From the NCBI RefSeq assembly GCF_003347665.1, contig NZ_QDGA01000012.1:62001-126000 (forward strand): a DNA stretch of 64,000 nt, written 5' to 3'. The stretch is from Microvirga calopogonii. GTDB lineage: Bacteria > Pseudomonadota > Alphaproteobacteria > Rhizobiales > Beijerinckiaceae. The notes below the pieces were generated by a model. It did no database searches and had not been told where the DNA came from. It saw only the letters and a list, made by a program, of their open reading frames with translations. This document shows, one piece after another, positions 44,380 to 53,960 of this stretch. The number at the start of each line of letters is the position of its first letter. The first letter of the stretch is position 1. The position numbers and the translations under genes are program-made.

Positions 44380-45288
44380 TTAAGATTGTAAAAAAGTCTG
44401 CAACGCCTCCAGCGTCGCGCTCGGGTTTTCCTCCGCCACGAAGTGCCCTGAGGAGATGCCGGTGCCGGTTGCTTTCGGGGCGAAGCTCTGGTGCCAGATC
44501 TCGAGCGGCTGCTTCCTGTCGCCGACGGGGCCGCTGACGAGATAGTAGTCGCTCCAGATCAGGTAGGTCGGGCACTGGATGGTCTTGCCCGCGGCAAGAT
44601 CCGCTTCGTCGGCCTCGATGTCCTGAGTCGCACCGGCCCGGTAATCCTCGCAGAAGGCGTGGATGCGGGTCGGTTCGTTGCAGCTCTGCCAGTAGAATTG
44701 GAGCGCTCGTGGATCGAAGGCGCTGAGATCGCCCGCGGCCGACCATTGCCGCATCAGGCCCTCGAAATAGGGGATCGGATCGCGCCCGATCTCTTCTTCC
44801 GGCTTCGGGTAGGCCTGCGAGAGATAGCCCCAGTGCGCTTCCGGAACTTTTCCCGAGCGCATCTCCTCCCACACATGATAGGTCGGCAGGATGTCGAGAA
44901 GGGCGAGGCGCTCCACCCGGCCCGGATGGTCGAGGGCGAGCCGGTAGCCCACGCGGGCTCCGCGATCGTGTCCGACGACGGCGAAATGCACATGCCCCAG
45001 CGCTTCCATCACCCGGATCACGTCCCGGCCCATGGCGCGCTTGGAATAGGTCTCGTGCTTCGGATCGCCCTTGGGGGCAGCGGACCAGCCATAGCCGCGC
45101 AAGTCCAGGCAGACGACCTTGTAGGTCTCGGCCAATGTCGGCGCGAGGTGGTGCCACATGACATGAGTCTGGGGGAAACCGTGCAGCAGGACCAGCGGCT
45201 TTCCGTTGCCCTTCGAACGCGCAAAGATGCGTCCCACCTCCGTGTCGATCCAGTGGCTTTCGAAATCGGGAAAGAGATCGTCGCTCAT
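44380..45288 (-). CDS. Alpha/beta hydrolase, fluoroacetate/haloacetate dehalogenase-like
   Basis: 302 residues. The nucleophile elbow is GHDRG (Asp108), with Arg109 and Arg112 beside it, acidic Asp132 in LLDILPTY, His152-Trp153, Tyr216 in CEDYRAGA and catalytic His282 in SGHFVAEE. These line up with the catalytic triad, carboxylate-binding Arg pair and halide-binding residues of fluoroacetate dehalogenases such as RPA1163. Epoxide hydrolases share the fold but not the Arg pair. The ATG at 45288 lacks a strong SD, so a start further upstream (45339) is possible. Cytosolic; single gene next to purD. Confidence 0.82.
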   Translation of the reverse strand: MSDDLFPDFESHWIDTEVGRIFARSKGNGKPLVLLHGFPQTHVMWHHLAPTLAETYKVVCLDLRGYGWSAAPKGDPKHETYSKRAMGRDVIRVMEALGHVHFAVVGHDRGARVGYRLALDHPGRVERLALLDILPTYHVWEEMRSGKVPEAHWGYLSQAYPKPEEEIGRDPIPYFEGLMRQWSAAGDLSAFDPRALQFYWQSCNEPTRIHAFCEDYRAGATQDIEADEADLAAGKTIQCPTYLIWSDYYLVSGPVGDRKQPLEIWHQSFAPKATGTGISSGHFVAEENPSATLEALQTFLQS

Positions 45289-45443
45289 GGAGGGGCGCTC
45301 GCTGGTTGGGGGTAAGGACGCTGCGAGAAGGTAGGGCATTTCTTCTCAGTAGGGACCGTCTCCGTTCAGGAAAATGTGGTGCAACTCTAACGAGAGTTTT
45401 CTACCGTAGCGTCATCCCTCGATAGAAGTACGCGACGCTCAGC

Positions 45444-46721
45444 TCAGCTCCGCTCGCGCTCCACGGCGCGCCAGCCGATGTCTTTCCGGCAGAAGCCCTC
45501 GGGCCAGTCGATCTTCGATACCGCGTCATAGGCCTTGGCCTGTGCCTCGGAGATCGTGCGTCCCAGGGCCGTGACGTTGAGCACGCGTCCGCCATTGGCA
45601 ACGATTTTGTCGCCGTCCTGTTTCGTGCCGGCATGGAAGACAATGACGTCGTCCAGCGCTTCTGCCTTGTCGATGCCGCGAATCTCCGAGCCTTTCTCGA
45701 CGGCCCCCGGATAACCCTTGGCGGCCATGACGACGGTGAGCGCCGCCTGATCCGACCATTGGAGGGAGATGCTGTTCAAAACGCCGTCGCAGGCGGCCAG
45801 GAGCGCCGTCACGAGATCGGATTTCAGGCGCGGCAGCAGCACCTGGGTTTCGGGGTCGCCGAGCCGGGCGTTGTATTCGATGAGCTGCGGCCCCTCCTTG
45901 GTCAGCATCAGCCCCGCATAAAGGATGCCCGTATAGGGTGTGCCCCGCGCCTTCATGCCGGCGAGCGTCGGCTCGATGATCTCGCGCATGGCGCGGGCCT
46001 GAAGCTCCGGCGTCATCACGGCGGCGGGCGAATAGGCCCCCATGCCGCCGGTGTTCGGGCCCTGGTCGCCGTCGAAGACGCGCTTGTGGTCCTGAGCCGT
46101 ACCGAAGGCGACCGCGTGTGTGCCGTCGCAGAGGGCGAAGAAGCTCGCCTCTTCGCCTTCGAGGAAAGCCTCGATCACCACCTCGGCTCCGGCGGCGCCG
46201 AGACCGCCGCCGATCATCATGTCGATGGCGGCCTCGGCCTCTTCGAACGAGGTGGCGACCACCACGCCCTTGCCGGCTGCGAGGCCGTCCGCCTTCACCA
46301 CGATCGGCATGCCGTAATTGCGGATATAGGTTTTCGCAGATTCCGCATCGGTGAAGCGCCGGTAGGCGGCGGTGGGAATGTTGAACTCCGCGCAGAGATC
46401 CTTGGTGAAGGCCTTCGAGCCTTCGAGCTGGGCGGCGGCCCTGCTCGGTCCGAACGCCTTGATCCCCGCAGCCTGGAGATCGTCCACAAGGCCCGCGACC
46501 AGCGGCGCCTCCGGGCCGACCACGACGAAATCGACCTTCATCACGCGGCAAAGATCGATGACCGCCCTGTGGTCCGTGACGTCGAGGACCACGTTGGTGC
46601 CATGCTGCGCCGTGCCGGGGTTGCCCGGGGCAATGAGAAGGTTGTCGCACAGGGCGCTCGCCGAGAGGCTCCGCGCCAGAGCATGCTCCCGTCCGCCGGA
46701 CCCGATGAGAAGAATGTTCAT
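45444..46721 (-). CDS. purD: Phosphoribosylamine-glycine ligase
   Basis: 425-residue GARS. The start [16 protein letters not shown] is diagnostic; the ATP-grasp part has [28 protein letters not shown] and [22 protein letters not shown], and [11 protein letters not shown] appears as [17 protein letters not shown]. It makes glycinamide ribonucleotide in purine synthesis. Divergent from xseA. Confidence 0.97.
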   Translation of the reverse strand: MNILLIGSGGREHALARSLSASALCDNLLIAPGNPGTAQHGTNVVLDVTDHRAVIDLCRVMKVDFVVVGPEAPLVAGLVDDLQAAGIKAFGPSRAAAQLEGSKAFTKDLCAEFNIPTAAYRRFTDAESAKTYIRNYGMPIVVKADGLAAGKGVVVATSFEEAEAAIDMMIGGGLGAAGAEVVIEAFLEGEEASFFALCDGTHAVAFGTAQDHKRVFDGDQGPNTGGMGAYSPAAVMTPELQARAMREIIEPTLAGMKARGTPYTGILYAGLMLTKEGPQLIEYNARLGDPETQVLLPRLKSDLVTALLAACDGVLNSISLQWSDQAALTVVMAAKGYPGAVEKGSEIRGIDKAEALDDVIVFHAGTKQDGDKIVANGGRVLNVTALGRTISEAQAKAYDAVSKIDWPEGFCRKDIGWRAVERERS

Positions 46722-46907
46722 GCCTGAGCTCTCCCTGAAGATGCGTGCGCTCTTAGCCCCTACGGGTCTTTGCGCCTAGTCTCGAAAGCGTGAAACCAAG
46801 CCTGTTTCGCGGGCGCGGCGAAATGCACAGGGGATAGTTCCGCATTGTGAACGGCTGTTGCGTTCCCGCCCTTGGCAGGCTGTGGCTGGGCGGATTAGGT
46901 TCACCTC

Positions 46908-48482
46908 ATGTTCGCAGAAAAAGCTCCCTCGAATGCTCCCGAATGGTCGGTCTCCGATCTGGCGGGCGCCCTCAAGCGCACCCTGGAGGATGCGTTCGGT
47001 CATGTCCGCCTGCGGGGCGAGGTATCGGGCTATCGGGGGCCGCATTCGTCGGGTCATGCCTATTTCTGCCTGAAGGACCAGAATGCCCGAATCGACGCGG
47101 TGATCTGGAAAGGATCCTTCGCCCGGCTCAAGATCCGGCCCGAGGAGGGGATGGAGGTCATCGCCACCGGGCGCATCACCACGTTTCCGGGCTCGTCCAA
47201 GTACCAGATCGTCGTCGAGACCCTCGAGCCCGCCGGCATCGGTGCGCTCATGGCCCTGCTCGAGGAGCGCCGCCGCAAGCTCAGCGCGGAGGGGCTGTTC
47301 GCCCAGGAGCGCAAGCGGCCCCTGCCGTTCCTGCCGCGGGTGATCGGCGTCGTCACCTCGCCGACCGGCGCGGTGATCCGCGACATCCTCCACCGGCTGG
47401 AGGACCGATTCCCGCGCCGGGTGCTGGTGTGGCCCGTGCGCGTGCAGGGCGAGACCTGCGCGGCGGAGGTCGCCGCCGCCATTCGCGGCTTCAATGCGCT
47501 GGAGCCCGGCGGGCGGATCCCGCGGCCGGATGTGCTGATCGTCGCCCGCGGCGGCGGGTCCATCGAGGATCTGTGGGGGTTCAACGAGGAGATCGTGGTG
47601 CGCGCCGCCGCCGAGAGCGCCATCCCGCTCGTCTCGGCGGTCGGCCACGAGACCGACACGACCCTGATCGACTATGCGTCCGACCGGCGGGCTCCCACGC
47701 CCACGGGCGCCGCCGAGATGGTGGTGCCGGTGCGGGTCGAGCTCATGGCGGCCGTCAACGATCTCTCCCGCCGCCACATGGAGGCGACGCTGCGTCTCGT
47801 GGAGCGCCGACGGTCGGATCTGCGCGCCACGGCCCGTGCCCTGCCGACGCCCGAGGCCCTGTTCTCGCCCAAGCGCCAGCGGCTCGACCTTGCGGCCGCC
47901 AAGCTCTATCCGGCGCTCGCCCGCAATGCTCGCGGACATGAAGAGCGCCTGCTCAAGGTCGCGCGCCAGTTGGCCCATGTCTCGCCGGTGGCCAATGTCG
48001 CCCGCATGCGGGCCCGGCTCGATGCGGTCGGTCCTCGTCCCTACAATGCGGTCTGCCGCTCCGTCCTTCTGCGCGAGGAAAGCCTGAAGCAGATCGGCCG
48101 TCGCCTGGTGGTGTCCCGCGAGGCGCTGCTGCGCGCCGAGCGGACGCGCCTTGCGCAAGGGCATGAACTCACCCAGCGCGTGGCCGAGCGTCTCGTGCCG
48201 GCGCTGCAGGGGCAGATCGCCCGCAAGGCCGACCGGCTGGAGGCTCTGTCCAAGCTCTTCGACAGCCTGAACTACAAATCCGTGCTCAAGCGCGGCTTTG
48301 CCCTGGTCCGCGACGCGGACGGGCAGCCGCTCAACTCGGCCGATGCGGTGCTGGACGGCCGAGCCCTTGTGCTCGAATTCGCAGACGGCAAGGCGGATGC
48401 GACCGGCGGGCGGATCGGATCGCGGCCGAGGGTGGCCAAGCCGAAGCTCGTGGTGGCGGAAGAGCAGGGCGCTTTGTTCTGA
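46908..48482 (+). CDS. xseA: Exodeoxyribonuclease VII large subunit
   Basis: 524 residues. An N-terminal OB-fold ([37 protein letters not shown]) is followed by the catalytic domain with [19 protein letters not shown] sequence, [16 protein letters not shown] and [32 protein letters not shown] coiled-coil stretch and the usual [14 protein letters not shown] follow. It degrades single-stranded DNA with XseB, which is not here. Longer than the 450 aa of E. coli owing to the C-terminal extension. Confidence 0.96.
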   Translation: MFAEKAPSNAPEWSVSDLAGALKRTLEDAFGHVRLRGEVSGYRGPHSSGHAYFCLKDQNARIDAVIWKGSFARLKIRPEEGMEVIATGRITTFPGSSKYQIVVETLEPAGIGALMALLEERRRKLSAEGLFAQERKRPLPFLPRVIGVVTSPTGAVIRDILHRLEDRFPRRVLVWPVRVQGETCAAEVAAAIRGFNALEPGGRIPRPDVLIVARGGGSIEDLWGFNEEIVVRAAAESAIPLVSAVGHETDTTLIDYASDRRAPTPTGAAEMVVPVRVELMAAVNDLSRRHMEATLRLVERRRSDLRATARALPTPEALFSPKRQRLDLAAAKLYPALARNARGHEERLLKVARQLAHVSPVANVARMRARLDAVGPRPYNAVCRSVLLREESLKQIGRRLVVSREALLRAERTRLAQGHELTQRVAERLVPALQGQIARKADRLEALSKLFDSLNYKSVLKRGFALVRDADGQPLNSADAVLDGRALVLEFADGKADATGGRIGSRPRVAKPKLVVAEEQGALF

Positions 48483-48552
48483 TTGAGGATTGGAATTCCT
48501 CAGCTCACCTGCTTATGTGAAGAAAGGCGCAACGCATTTCTCGATGTCATCG

Positions 48553-48771
48553 ATGTTGAACAAGATCGAACGCAGCGGCGGCGAGGCCGTCGTGCAATAT
48601 CTCGACAGCAACCTTCGGGTCGTGAAGCCCGGAGCCTATGTGCGCTGCGCGGTCACGGGCGTCGAAATTCCGCTCGACGAGCTGAAATACTGGAGCGTCG
48701 AAAGGCAGGAGGCCTATGCATCGCCCGAGGCGGTCATGATGCGCATCACGGGTCAGCCCGCGCCTCGATAA
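48553..48771 (+). CDS. DUF2093 family protein
   Basis: 72 residues. GGEAVVQYLDSNLRVVKPGAYVRCAVTGVEIPLDELKYWSVERQEAYASPEAV is the full DUF2093 domain, conserved in alphaproteobacteria between xseA and lpxK, as here. No function is known; two cysteines are not paired as in a zinc ribbon. Start uncertain: ATG 48553 (MLNKIERSGG) or ATG 48544 with no clear SD, or a TTG at 48490 that would add 21 residues. Confidence 0.82.
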   Translation: MLNKIERSGGEAVVQYLDSNLRVVKPGAYVRCAVTGVEIPLDELKYWSVERQEAYASPEAVMMRITGQPAPR

Positions 48772-48784
48772 CGCCCATCGCCGT

Positions 48785-49801
48785 TCACGTGGCGCGCAAA
48801 CGCCTCTCGTTGATGCAGCGCAGGAGCAGGTTGCGCAGTCCCGCCTCGTTCTCGATCCGGAGCCGCACGGGCAGGACCAGCAGGTTCGGCCAAGGCTTGG
48901 TATCCCTCACCGCCGCGACCCGCGCGAAATCCTTTTCCGTCGTCACGGCCACAAGTCCCCGTGCCTCGGCCTCTTGTTGCAAAGCTGCGAGGTCGGCCGC
49001 CGTGTAGCGATGATGGTCGGGGAACGAATGAACGGCTTCGACGATGGCCCCGCAGGCGCGCAGGGTTTCGAAGAACTTGCCGGGCCGCCCGATGCCGGCG
49101 AAGGCCAGGACCTTCCTGCCTTCGAGAGACTGGGCGACCTCCGGGGACGGTTCGAGCCTTGCCTCGAACATGCGCTTGTCGCGCCTTGCGGCCTCCTCGG
49201 CAATCTTCCTCCCCGGTTCGCCATCGCCGATGATCAGCACCGCATCGATAGCAGGCCATTGCACGTCCATCGGGGCGCGCAGCGGCCCGGCCGGCAATGG
49301 TAACCCATTGCCGATCCCGGTCGCTCCATCCACGACCGCAATGGCGCAATCCTTGATCAGTGACGGATTCTGAAGCCCGTCATCCATGATCACGACGGTC
49401 GCGCCGGATTCATGGGCCAGCCGTGCCCCGGCCGGGCGGTCGCGGGACACGATGGCTCGGGCGGCCTTCGAGAGCAGGATGGGCTCGTCGCCTACATCGG
49501 AAGCCGTATGCTGAGGGGGGCGAACTTGGACAGGACCCGGAAGGCTGCCGCCATAGCCCCGCGACAGGAAGGCCGGGCTCTCGCCCGCCGCATCCAGAAT
49601 CCTTGCGACCGCCAGGGCCGTCGGCGTCTTGCCGGCGCCGCCTGCGGTGAAATTCCCGATGCAGATGACGGGAAGGTCCGCTCTCTCGCCCGGACGGCTC
49701 ATCCGTCGCGTCGCGATGGAAGTGTAGATGATGCTCGCAGGGCGCAGCAGGTTGGCCGCCAGTGAGGGGGAGGGGTGCCACCAGAAGCGTGGCGCGCGCA
49801 T
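48785..49801 (-). CDS. lpxK: Tetraacyldisaccharide 4'-kinase
   Basis: 338 residues. The start MRAPRFWWHPSPSLAANLLRPAS and the P-loop GNFTAGGAGKTPTALAVARIL are diagnostic; LSRGYGG follows. Then TVVIMDDGLQNPSLIKDCAIAVVDG and the VTTEKDFARV end complete LpxK. It adds the 4'-phosphate of lipid A on the inner membrane. Its ATG overlaps the waaA stop by 1 bp (TGATG). Confidence 0.95.
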   Translation of the reverse strand: MRAPRFWWHPSPSLAANLLRPASIIYTSIATRRMSRPGERADLPVICIGNFTAGGAGKTPTALAVARILDAAGESPAFLSRGYGGSLPGPVQVRPPQHTASDVGDEPILLSKAARAIVSRDRPAGARLAHESGATVVIMDDGLQNPSLIKDCAIAVVDGATGIGNGLPLPAGPLRAPMDVQWPAIDAVLIIGDGEPGRKIAEEAARRDKRMFEARLEPSPEVAQSLEGRKVLAFAGIGRPGKFFETLRACGAIVEAVHSFPDHHRYTAADLAALQQEAEARGLVAVTTEKDFARVAAVRDTKPWPNLLVLPVRLRIENEAGLRNLLLRCINERRLRAT

Positions 49802-51090
49802 CAGCGGCGCGCCCCCAGCTTCGCCTGGACGATGAAGGGCTCGACCGATTGCATGGTACGGTCCACGGCGCCGCCGAGCACCTGCACGGCCTCTCCGGCC
49901 TTGCGGGCCATGTCGCGCGTGAGCGCCGCGTTGTTCAGCAATTCGTTGACGGCCCGGGCCAGAGTGGCGCTGTCCTTCACCATCACGGCGCCCCGCGCCT
50001 GATCGAGGGCCTCATAGATCTCGGTGGCGGTATGGACATGCGGGCCATGCAGGATGGCCGCACCCAGCTTGGCCGGCTCGATCGGGTTGTGCCCGCCGAC
50101 GGGCACCAGGGTACCGCCCATGAGGACGATCGGGGAGAGCCGGTAGAACAGGCCCATCTCGCCCACCGTGTCGACCACGTAGACGTCCGTCGCCCGGTCC
50201 GGGTGAATGCCCTCGGAGCGCCGGGCCGCCCGCAGGCTGACCTGACCCGCCAGCGCCGCGACCTCCGGCCCGCGATGGGGATGGCGTGGAGCGATGATGG
50301 TGAGCAGCTGAGGATAGCGCTTCGCCAGGGCGCGATGCACGGCGACGATCACGCTCTCCTCTCCGGGATGCGTGCTGGCGGCGAGCCAGACGGGGCGGCC
50401 TGCGATCATGCCCGAGAGATGGGCCACCACCCGTGGATCGGCCGGGGGAGGGGCCGCGTCGAATTTGATGTTTCCCGTCACGATCACCCGGGGAGCGCCG
50501 AGCCGCGCCAGGCGTTCGGCATCCTCGGAGGTCTGGGCGAGGCACAGGGCAAACCGTTCGAGGAGGCCTTTGATGATGCGCGGCATCTTCTGCCAGCGGC
50601 GGTACGAACGATCCGACATGCGTCCGTTCACCATGACGAGCGGGATGTCACGCTCGGCGAGCGCCATGATCGTGTTCGGCCAGATCTCGGATTCCGCGAT
50701 CAGGGCGAGGTCGGGCTGCCAGTGCTCCAGGAAACGCTTCACGTAACGTGGCACGTCTAGAGGGACGAACTGGTGAATGGCCCCGGGCGGGAGCCGACGG
50801 GCGATCAAAGACGCGGACGTCTTCGTGCCCGACGTGACCAGGACTGCAAGACCGCGCTGGGTCATCCGTTCCACGATGGGCAGGAGGGACAGGGTCTCGC
50901 CGATGCTGGCGCCATGAACCCAGATCAGGTGGCCCTTGGGCCGCTGCCGGCTGGGGTAGCCCTGCCGCTCGCCGAGGCGCGTGCGGTCCTCGCGCCCCTT
51001 GTGCTGGCGCCAGTACAGGAGGCCGAGCACGGCCGGTTCCAGCACGGATACCGCCGTGCGATAGGCTTTGAAGACGATCGGGAAGCTCAT
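49801..51090 (-). CDS. waaA: 3-deoxy-D-manno-octulosonic acid transferase
   Basis: 429 residues. An N-terminal membrane helix region (FKAYRTAVSVLEPAVLGLLYWRQHKG) leads to WVHGASIGETLSLLPIVERM, the Kdo-transferase N-domain motif. LALIAESEIWPNTIMAL and MGGTLVPVGGHNPIEPAKLGAAILHGPHV are the donor-binding motifs. It attaches Kdo to lipid IVA. It overlaps the upstream acyltransferase-like gene by 4 bp and lpxK by 1 bp, so the three are coupled. Confidence 0.96.
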   Translation of the reverse strand: MSFPIVFKAYRTAVSVLEPAVLGLLYWRQHKGREDRTRLGERQGYPSRQRPKGHLIWVHGASIGETLSLLPIVERMTQRGLAVLVTSGTKTSASLIARRLPPGAIHQFVPLDVPRYVKRFLEHWQPDLALIAESEIWPNTIMALAERDIPLVMVNGRMSDRSYRRWQKMPRIIKGLLERFALCLAQTSEDAERLARLGAPRVIVTGNIKFDAAPPPADPRVVAHLSGMIAGRPVWLAASTHPGEESVIVAVHRALAKRYPQLLTIIAPRHPHRGPEVAALAGQVSLRAARRSEGIHPDRATDVYVVDTVGEMGLFYRLSPIVLMGGTLVPVGGHNPIEPAKLGAAILHGPHVHTATEIYEALDQARGAVMVKDSATLARAVNELLNNAALTRDMARKAGEAVQVLGGAVDRTMQSVEPFIVQAKLGARR

Positions 51091-51821
51091 GCCCGGGAGC
51101 CTTCCATGAGCACGGGATCGGGTTTGGCGCCCGGATCCCTCGATCCGACAAGAGCATAGGCCCGCTCGTGGACCCGGTCGAGTTCGCGTTCGACGGTCTT
51201 CCTCAAGGATTCCAGCGTCAGATCGTCCGCCTCGCGCGGCACATGGACCGGCTCGCCGAGCACCATCGCTCCGCGCCCGAAGGGCAGGCCGATACTGGCC
51301 TTGTCCCAGCTGTCGAAATCGATGCGTCGGCTCGTGACCACGGCGACGGGTACGATGGGACGGCCGGACAATTGCGCGAGCGTCACGATGCCCTGGCCGC
51401 AGACCCGCGAGATCTTCGGGATGTCGGCGGTCATCACGACCATTTCCCCATCGCTCAGGGCCCGCAGCATGGACCGCATGGCCTGGGCGCCGCCCTTCTT
51501 GCGGATATCGCGGCCCCGCGCCCCAGAGCCGCGGATCGCCCGCACGCCCAGGTGGCGCAGGGCGACGGCGTTGAACTCGCCGTCGCCGGAGCGCGACACG
51601 AGGCTCGCGGCACGGTCCTGCGGCCTTTTGGCGAAATGGATCATGAAGTGCTGCCCGTGCCACATGGCGGCGATCACGGGCATCTCGATCCGGTCATAGG
51701 CATCGGCCGGTTCCATGACGAACCGGTTCGTGCGCTGGACGAACTTGAGATAGCCCGCGACGACGAAGCCCAGGGTTTCCTGGACCGCTCGCGACCGGAT
51801 GATGCGCTTCATGAGACCCAT
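51087..51821 (-). CDS. DUF374 acyltransferase-like protein in the Kdo/lipid A operon
   Basis: 244 residues. The hydrophobic N-terminus (FVVAGYLKFVQRTNRF) is followed by MPVIAAMWHGQHFMIHFAKR and VRAIRGSGARGRDIRKKGGAQAMRSMLRAL, the DUF374 lysophospholipid-acyltransferase-like fold. The usual HX4D is replaced by WHGQH, and MTADIPKISRVCGQGIVTLAQLSG aligns with the second conserved block. Start at 51821, or 51812 (MKRII). Lies between DUF4170 and waaA. Family role in outer-membrane lipid synthesis is likely but not defined. Confidence 0.85.
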   Translation of the reverse strand: MGLMKRIIRSRAVQETLGFVVAGYLKFVQRTNRFVMEPADAYDRIEMPVIAAMWHGQHFMIHFAKRPQDRAASLVSRSGDGEFNAVALRHLGVRAIRGSGARGRDIRKKGGAQAMRSMLRALSDGEMVVMTADIPKISRVCGQGIVTLAQLSGRPIVPVAVVTSRRIDFDSWDKASIGLPFGRGAMVLGEPVHVPREADDLTLESLRKTVERELDRVHERAYALVGSRDPGAKPDPVLMEGSRA

Positions 51822-51835
51822 GGCGGCTTGAAGGG

Positions 51836-52069
51836 TCAGCCGTTCTGCGGATCCAGGAGGCGGTGCAGGTGGACGATGAAGTAGCGCATCTGCGCATTGT
51901 CCACGGTCGCCTGCGCCTTGGCCTTCCAGGCCGCATGGGCGCTGGCATAGTTCGGGTAGATTCCGACGATATCGAGCTTGGAAAGATCCTTGAAATCGAC
52001 GGATTCGAGGCTGCTGAGCTCCCCGCCGAAAACCAGATGCAGGAGCTGCTTGCCAGGCGTGTCGGTCAT
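51836..52069 (-). CDS. DUF4170 family protein
   Basis: 77 residues. LLHLVFGGELSSLESVDFKDLSKLDIVGIYPNYASAHAAWKAKAQATVDNAQMRYFIVHLHRLLDP is nearly the entire DUF4170 domain. It lies 15 bp before the DUF374 gene and moves with that LPS block across Hyphomicrobiales. Function unknown; cytosolic. Confidence 0.87.
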   Translation of the reverse strand: MTDTPGKQLLHLVFGGELSSLESVDFKDLSKLDIVGIYPNYASAHAAWKAKAQATVDNAQMRYFIVHLHRLLDPQNG

Positions 52070-52128
52070 GGTGATAGGGCTCTTCTGAAGAGTGTTGGAA
52101 GGGTTGGGGTCGGTGCGAGCCGACGATG

Positions 52129-52932
52129 TCAGGCTCTCATGGCTCCAATAGCACGAGGATGCAACCGTGACGCAACGGCAATCATCTCATCGTGAGAGGG
52201 CTGGGGCCTGTTATAGACAGGGGTCGAACCATCGAATCCCGTTAGGCGGCCGCCCGCCTCCTGCAGGATGAGGTCGGCGGCGGCGATGTCCCAGTCCTGC
52301 GCATTGGCGGAAACGAGCCCGACATCGATGGTGCCGTCCGCCACCCGGGCCAGCCGCAGCGCCAGGGACGGCACCTTGGGCAGGCGCTCGACCGGGCCCA
52401 TGCGGCGCTCGAACCGGTCCACCAGAGGTTTGGGACCGGCCACCCGGGCGTGGGAGAAGTCGTCGACCTCCGGCAGCGTCAGCCTCTCGCCGTTGCACCA
52501 GGCCCCTTCGCCGATCCGTGCTTCATAAAGACGCTCATGGATCGGAGCGTTGAGAATGCCGAGAACGGGTCTTCCGTCCTTGACCAGGGCGATGGAAACG
52601 GCCCAGTCGGAAAGCCCGGAAGCGAAGGCTCGCGTGCCGTCGATGGGATCGACGATCCAGACATAGCTTTGTTCGAGGCGCGACGGATCGTCGGCCGTTT
52701 CCTCGGAGAGCCAGCCGGCCTGGGGGAACAGCGCAGAAAGATGCTCTTTCAGGAAGAGGTCGAGGGCGATGTCAGCTTCCGTCACTGGAGAACTCTGCCC
52801 CTTGTACCAGAGCCTGGCGGCTGTCTGCGCGCCGGCGCGGTAATAGGGCAGGGCCATCTCGCCCGCCCGGAGAGCGGCGTCACGGACGGCAGGTGCGAGA
52901 GCGGTGATCGGATGGTTGGAGGAAGACAGCAT
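52129..52932 (-). CDS. Inositol-monophosphatase-family phosphatase (CysQ-like)
   Basis: 267 residues. Metal motifs are LSEETADD (Glu), WIVDPIDGTRAFASG (DPIDGT) and SANAQDWDIAAADLILQEAGG (WDxAAxDLI). It resembles 3'(2'),5'-bisphosphate nucleotidase CysQ, which clears PAP, and inositol monophosphatase; sequence alone does not separate them. Lies 60 bp before DUF4170 on the same strand and is probably part of the LPS transcription unit. Confidence 0.9.
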   Translation of the reverse strand: MLSSSNHPITALAPAVRDAALRAGEMALPYYRAGAQTAARLWYKGQSSPVTEADIALDLFLKEHLSALFPQAGWLSEETADDPSRLEQSYVWIVDPIDGTRAFASGLSDWAVSIALVKDGRPVLGILNAPIHERLYEARIGEGAWCNGERLTLPEVDDFSHARVAGPKPLVDRFERRMGPVERLPKVPSLALRLARVADGTIDVGLVSANAQDWDIAAADLILQEAGGRLTGFDGSTPVYNRPQPSHDEMIAVASRLHPRAIGAMRA

Positions 52933-53012
52933 CGAACCTGAGATGGGGGTTATCGGGAGGAGATACCATAGCCCTCCCGTCTAAACCTTCCCTTTCGACG
53001 GGGCTGCTGCTT

Positions 53013-53942
53013 CTAGATGAAGCAGTCGAGGGTCATGGCCGCGAACAGGATCAGGCCGGCATCCCGGTTGGACCGGAAGAGACGCAACGCGCCCGCACCG
53101 TCTGCCCGGTCGATGCGCGCGACCTGCCAGCCCAGGTGGAGGGCGAAGAGGCTCAAGCCCGCGAAGGACGGCCAGCCCGCCCGAGCCAGGGTCAGGGACG
53201 CGGTGATGAAGACCAGGGTCAGCGCATAGCAGATGCCGACGCCGAGCTTCACGTTCTCGCCGAAGAAGCGGGCCGAGGACTTAATCCCGGCGATCTCGTC
53301 GTCCTCGATGTCCTGCAGGGCGTAAATGGTGTCGTAGCCCACCACCCAGGCGATGCTGCCGAGATAGAGGAGGATGGCGGCCCAGCTCAGGAAGCCGAAG
53401 GCCGCGGCCCAGCCCATCAGGGCGCCCCAGGCGAAAGCAAAGCCCAGGACGATCTGCGGCATCCAGAAGAAGCGCTTCATGAAGGGATAGAGAGCGACGA
53501 CCCCCAGCGAGGCGAAGCCGGTCGCGATGGCGAAGGCGTTGAACTGGAGCAGGACCAGAAGGCCGACGAGGCCCTGAAACGCGAGAAAGGACAGGGCGCC
53601 TTTCAGGCTGACCTGCCCCGAGGGCAGAGGGCGCTGACGGGTGCGCTCGACGCGGGCGTCCAGATCCCGGTCCACGATGTCGTTATAGGTGCAGCCGGCC
53701 CCGCGCATGGCCACGGCGCCGATCAGGAAGAGGAGGCAATGGACCGGGTTCGGCCAGGGCTGTCCCGCCGCGACGGCGGCAAGCGCCGCCGACCACCAGC
53801 AGGGCAGGAGAAGCAGCCACCAGCCGATGGGCCGCTCGATGCGGGCAAGGCGCAGATAGGGCCGGAGGCCCGGGGGTGCCCAGCGATCGGCCCAATGGCC
53901 CTTCACGGCATCGGGCAGGGAAGGCGCGCCGGGACGCTCCAT
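53013..53942 (-). CDS. ubiA: 4-hydroxybenzoate octaprenyltransferase
   Basis: 309 residues with about nine helices. The first Asp-rich motif is NDIVDRDLDARVERTRQRPLPSG, and the second YDTIYALQDIEDDEIAGIKSSARFFG. These bind the prenyl diphosphate through magnesium in UbiA. Substrate 4-hydroxybenzoate, ubiquinone pathway, inner membrane. The ATG at 53942 is preferred over the TTG three codons upstream. Confidence 0.96.
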   Translation of the reverse strand: MERPGAPSLPDAVKGHWADRWAPPGLRPYLRLARIERPIGWWLLLLPCWWSAALAAVAAGQPWPNPVHCLLFLIGAVAMRGAGCTYNDIVDRDLDARVERTRQRPLPSGQVSLKGALSFLAFQGLVGLLVLLQFNAFAIATGFASLGVVALYPFMKRFFWMPQIVLGFAFAWGALMGWAAAFGFLSWAAILLYLGSIAWVVGYDTIYALQDIEDDEIAGIKSSARFFGENVKLGVGICYALTLVFITASLTLARAGWPSFAGLSLFALHLGWQVARIDRADGAGALRLFRSNRDAGLILFAAMTLDCFI

Positions 53943-53960
53943 GGCTTTCAAGGACCCGGC

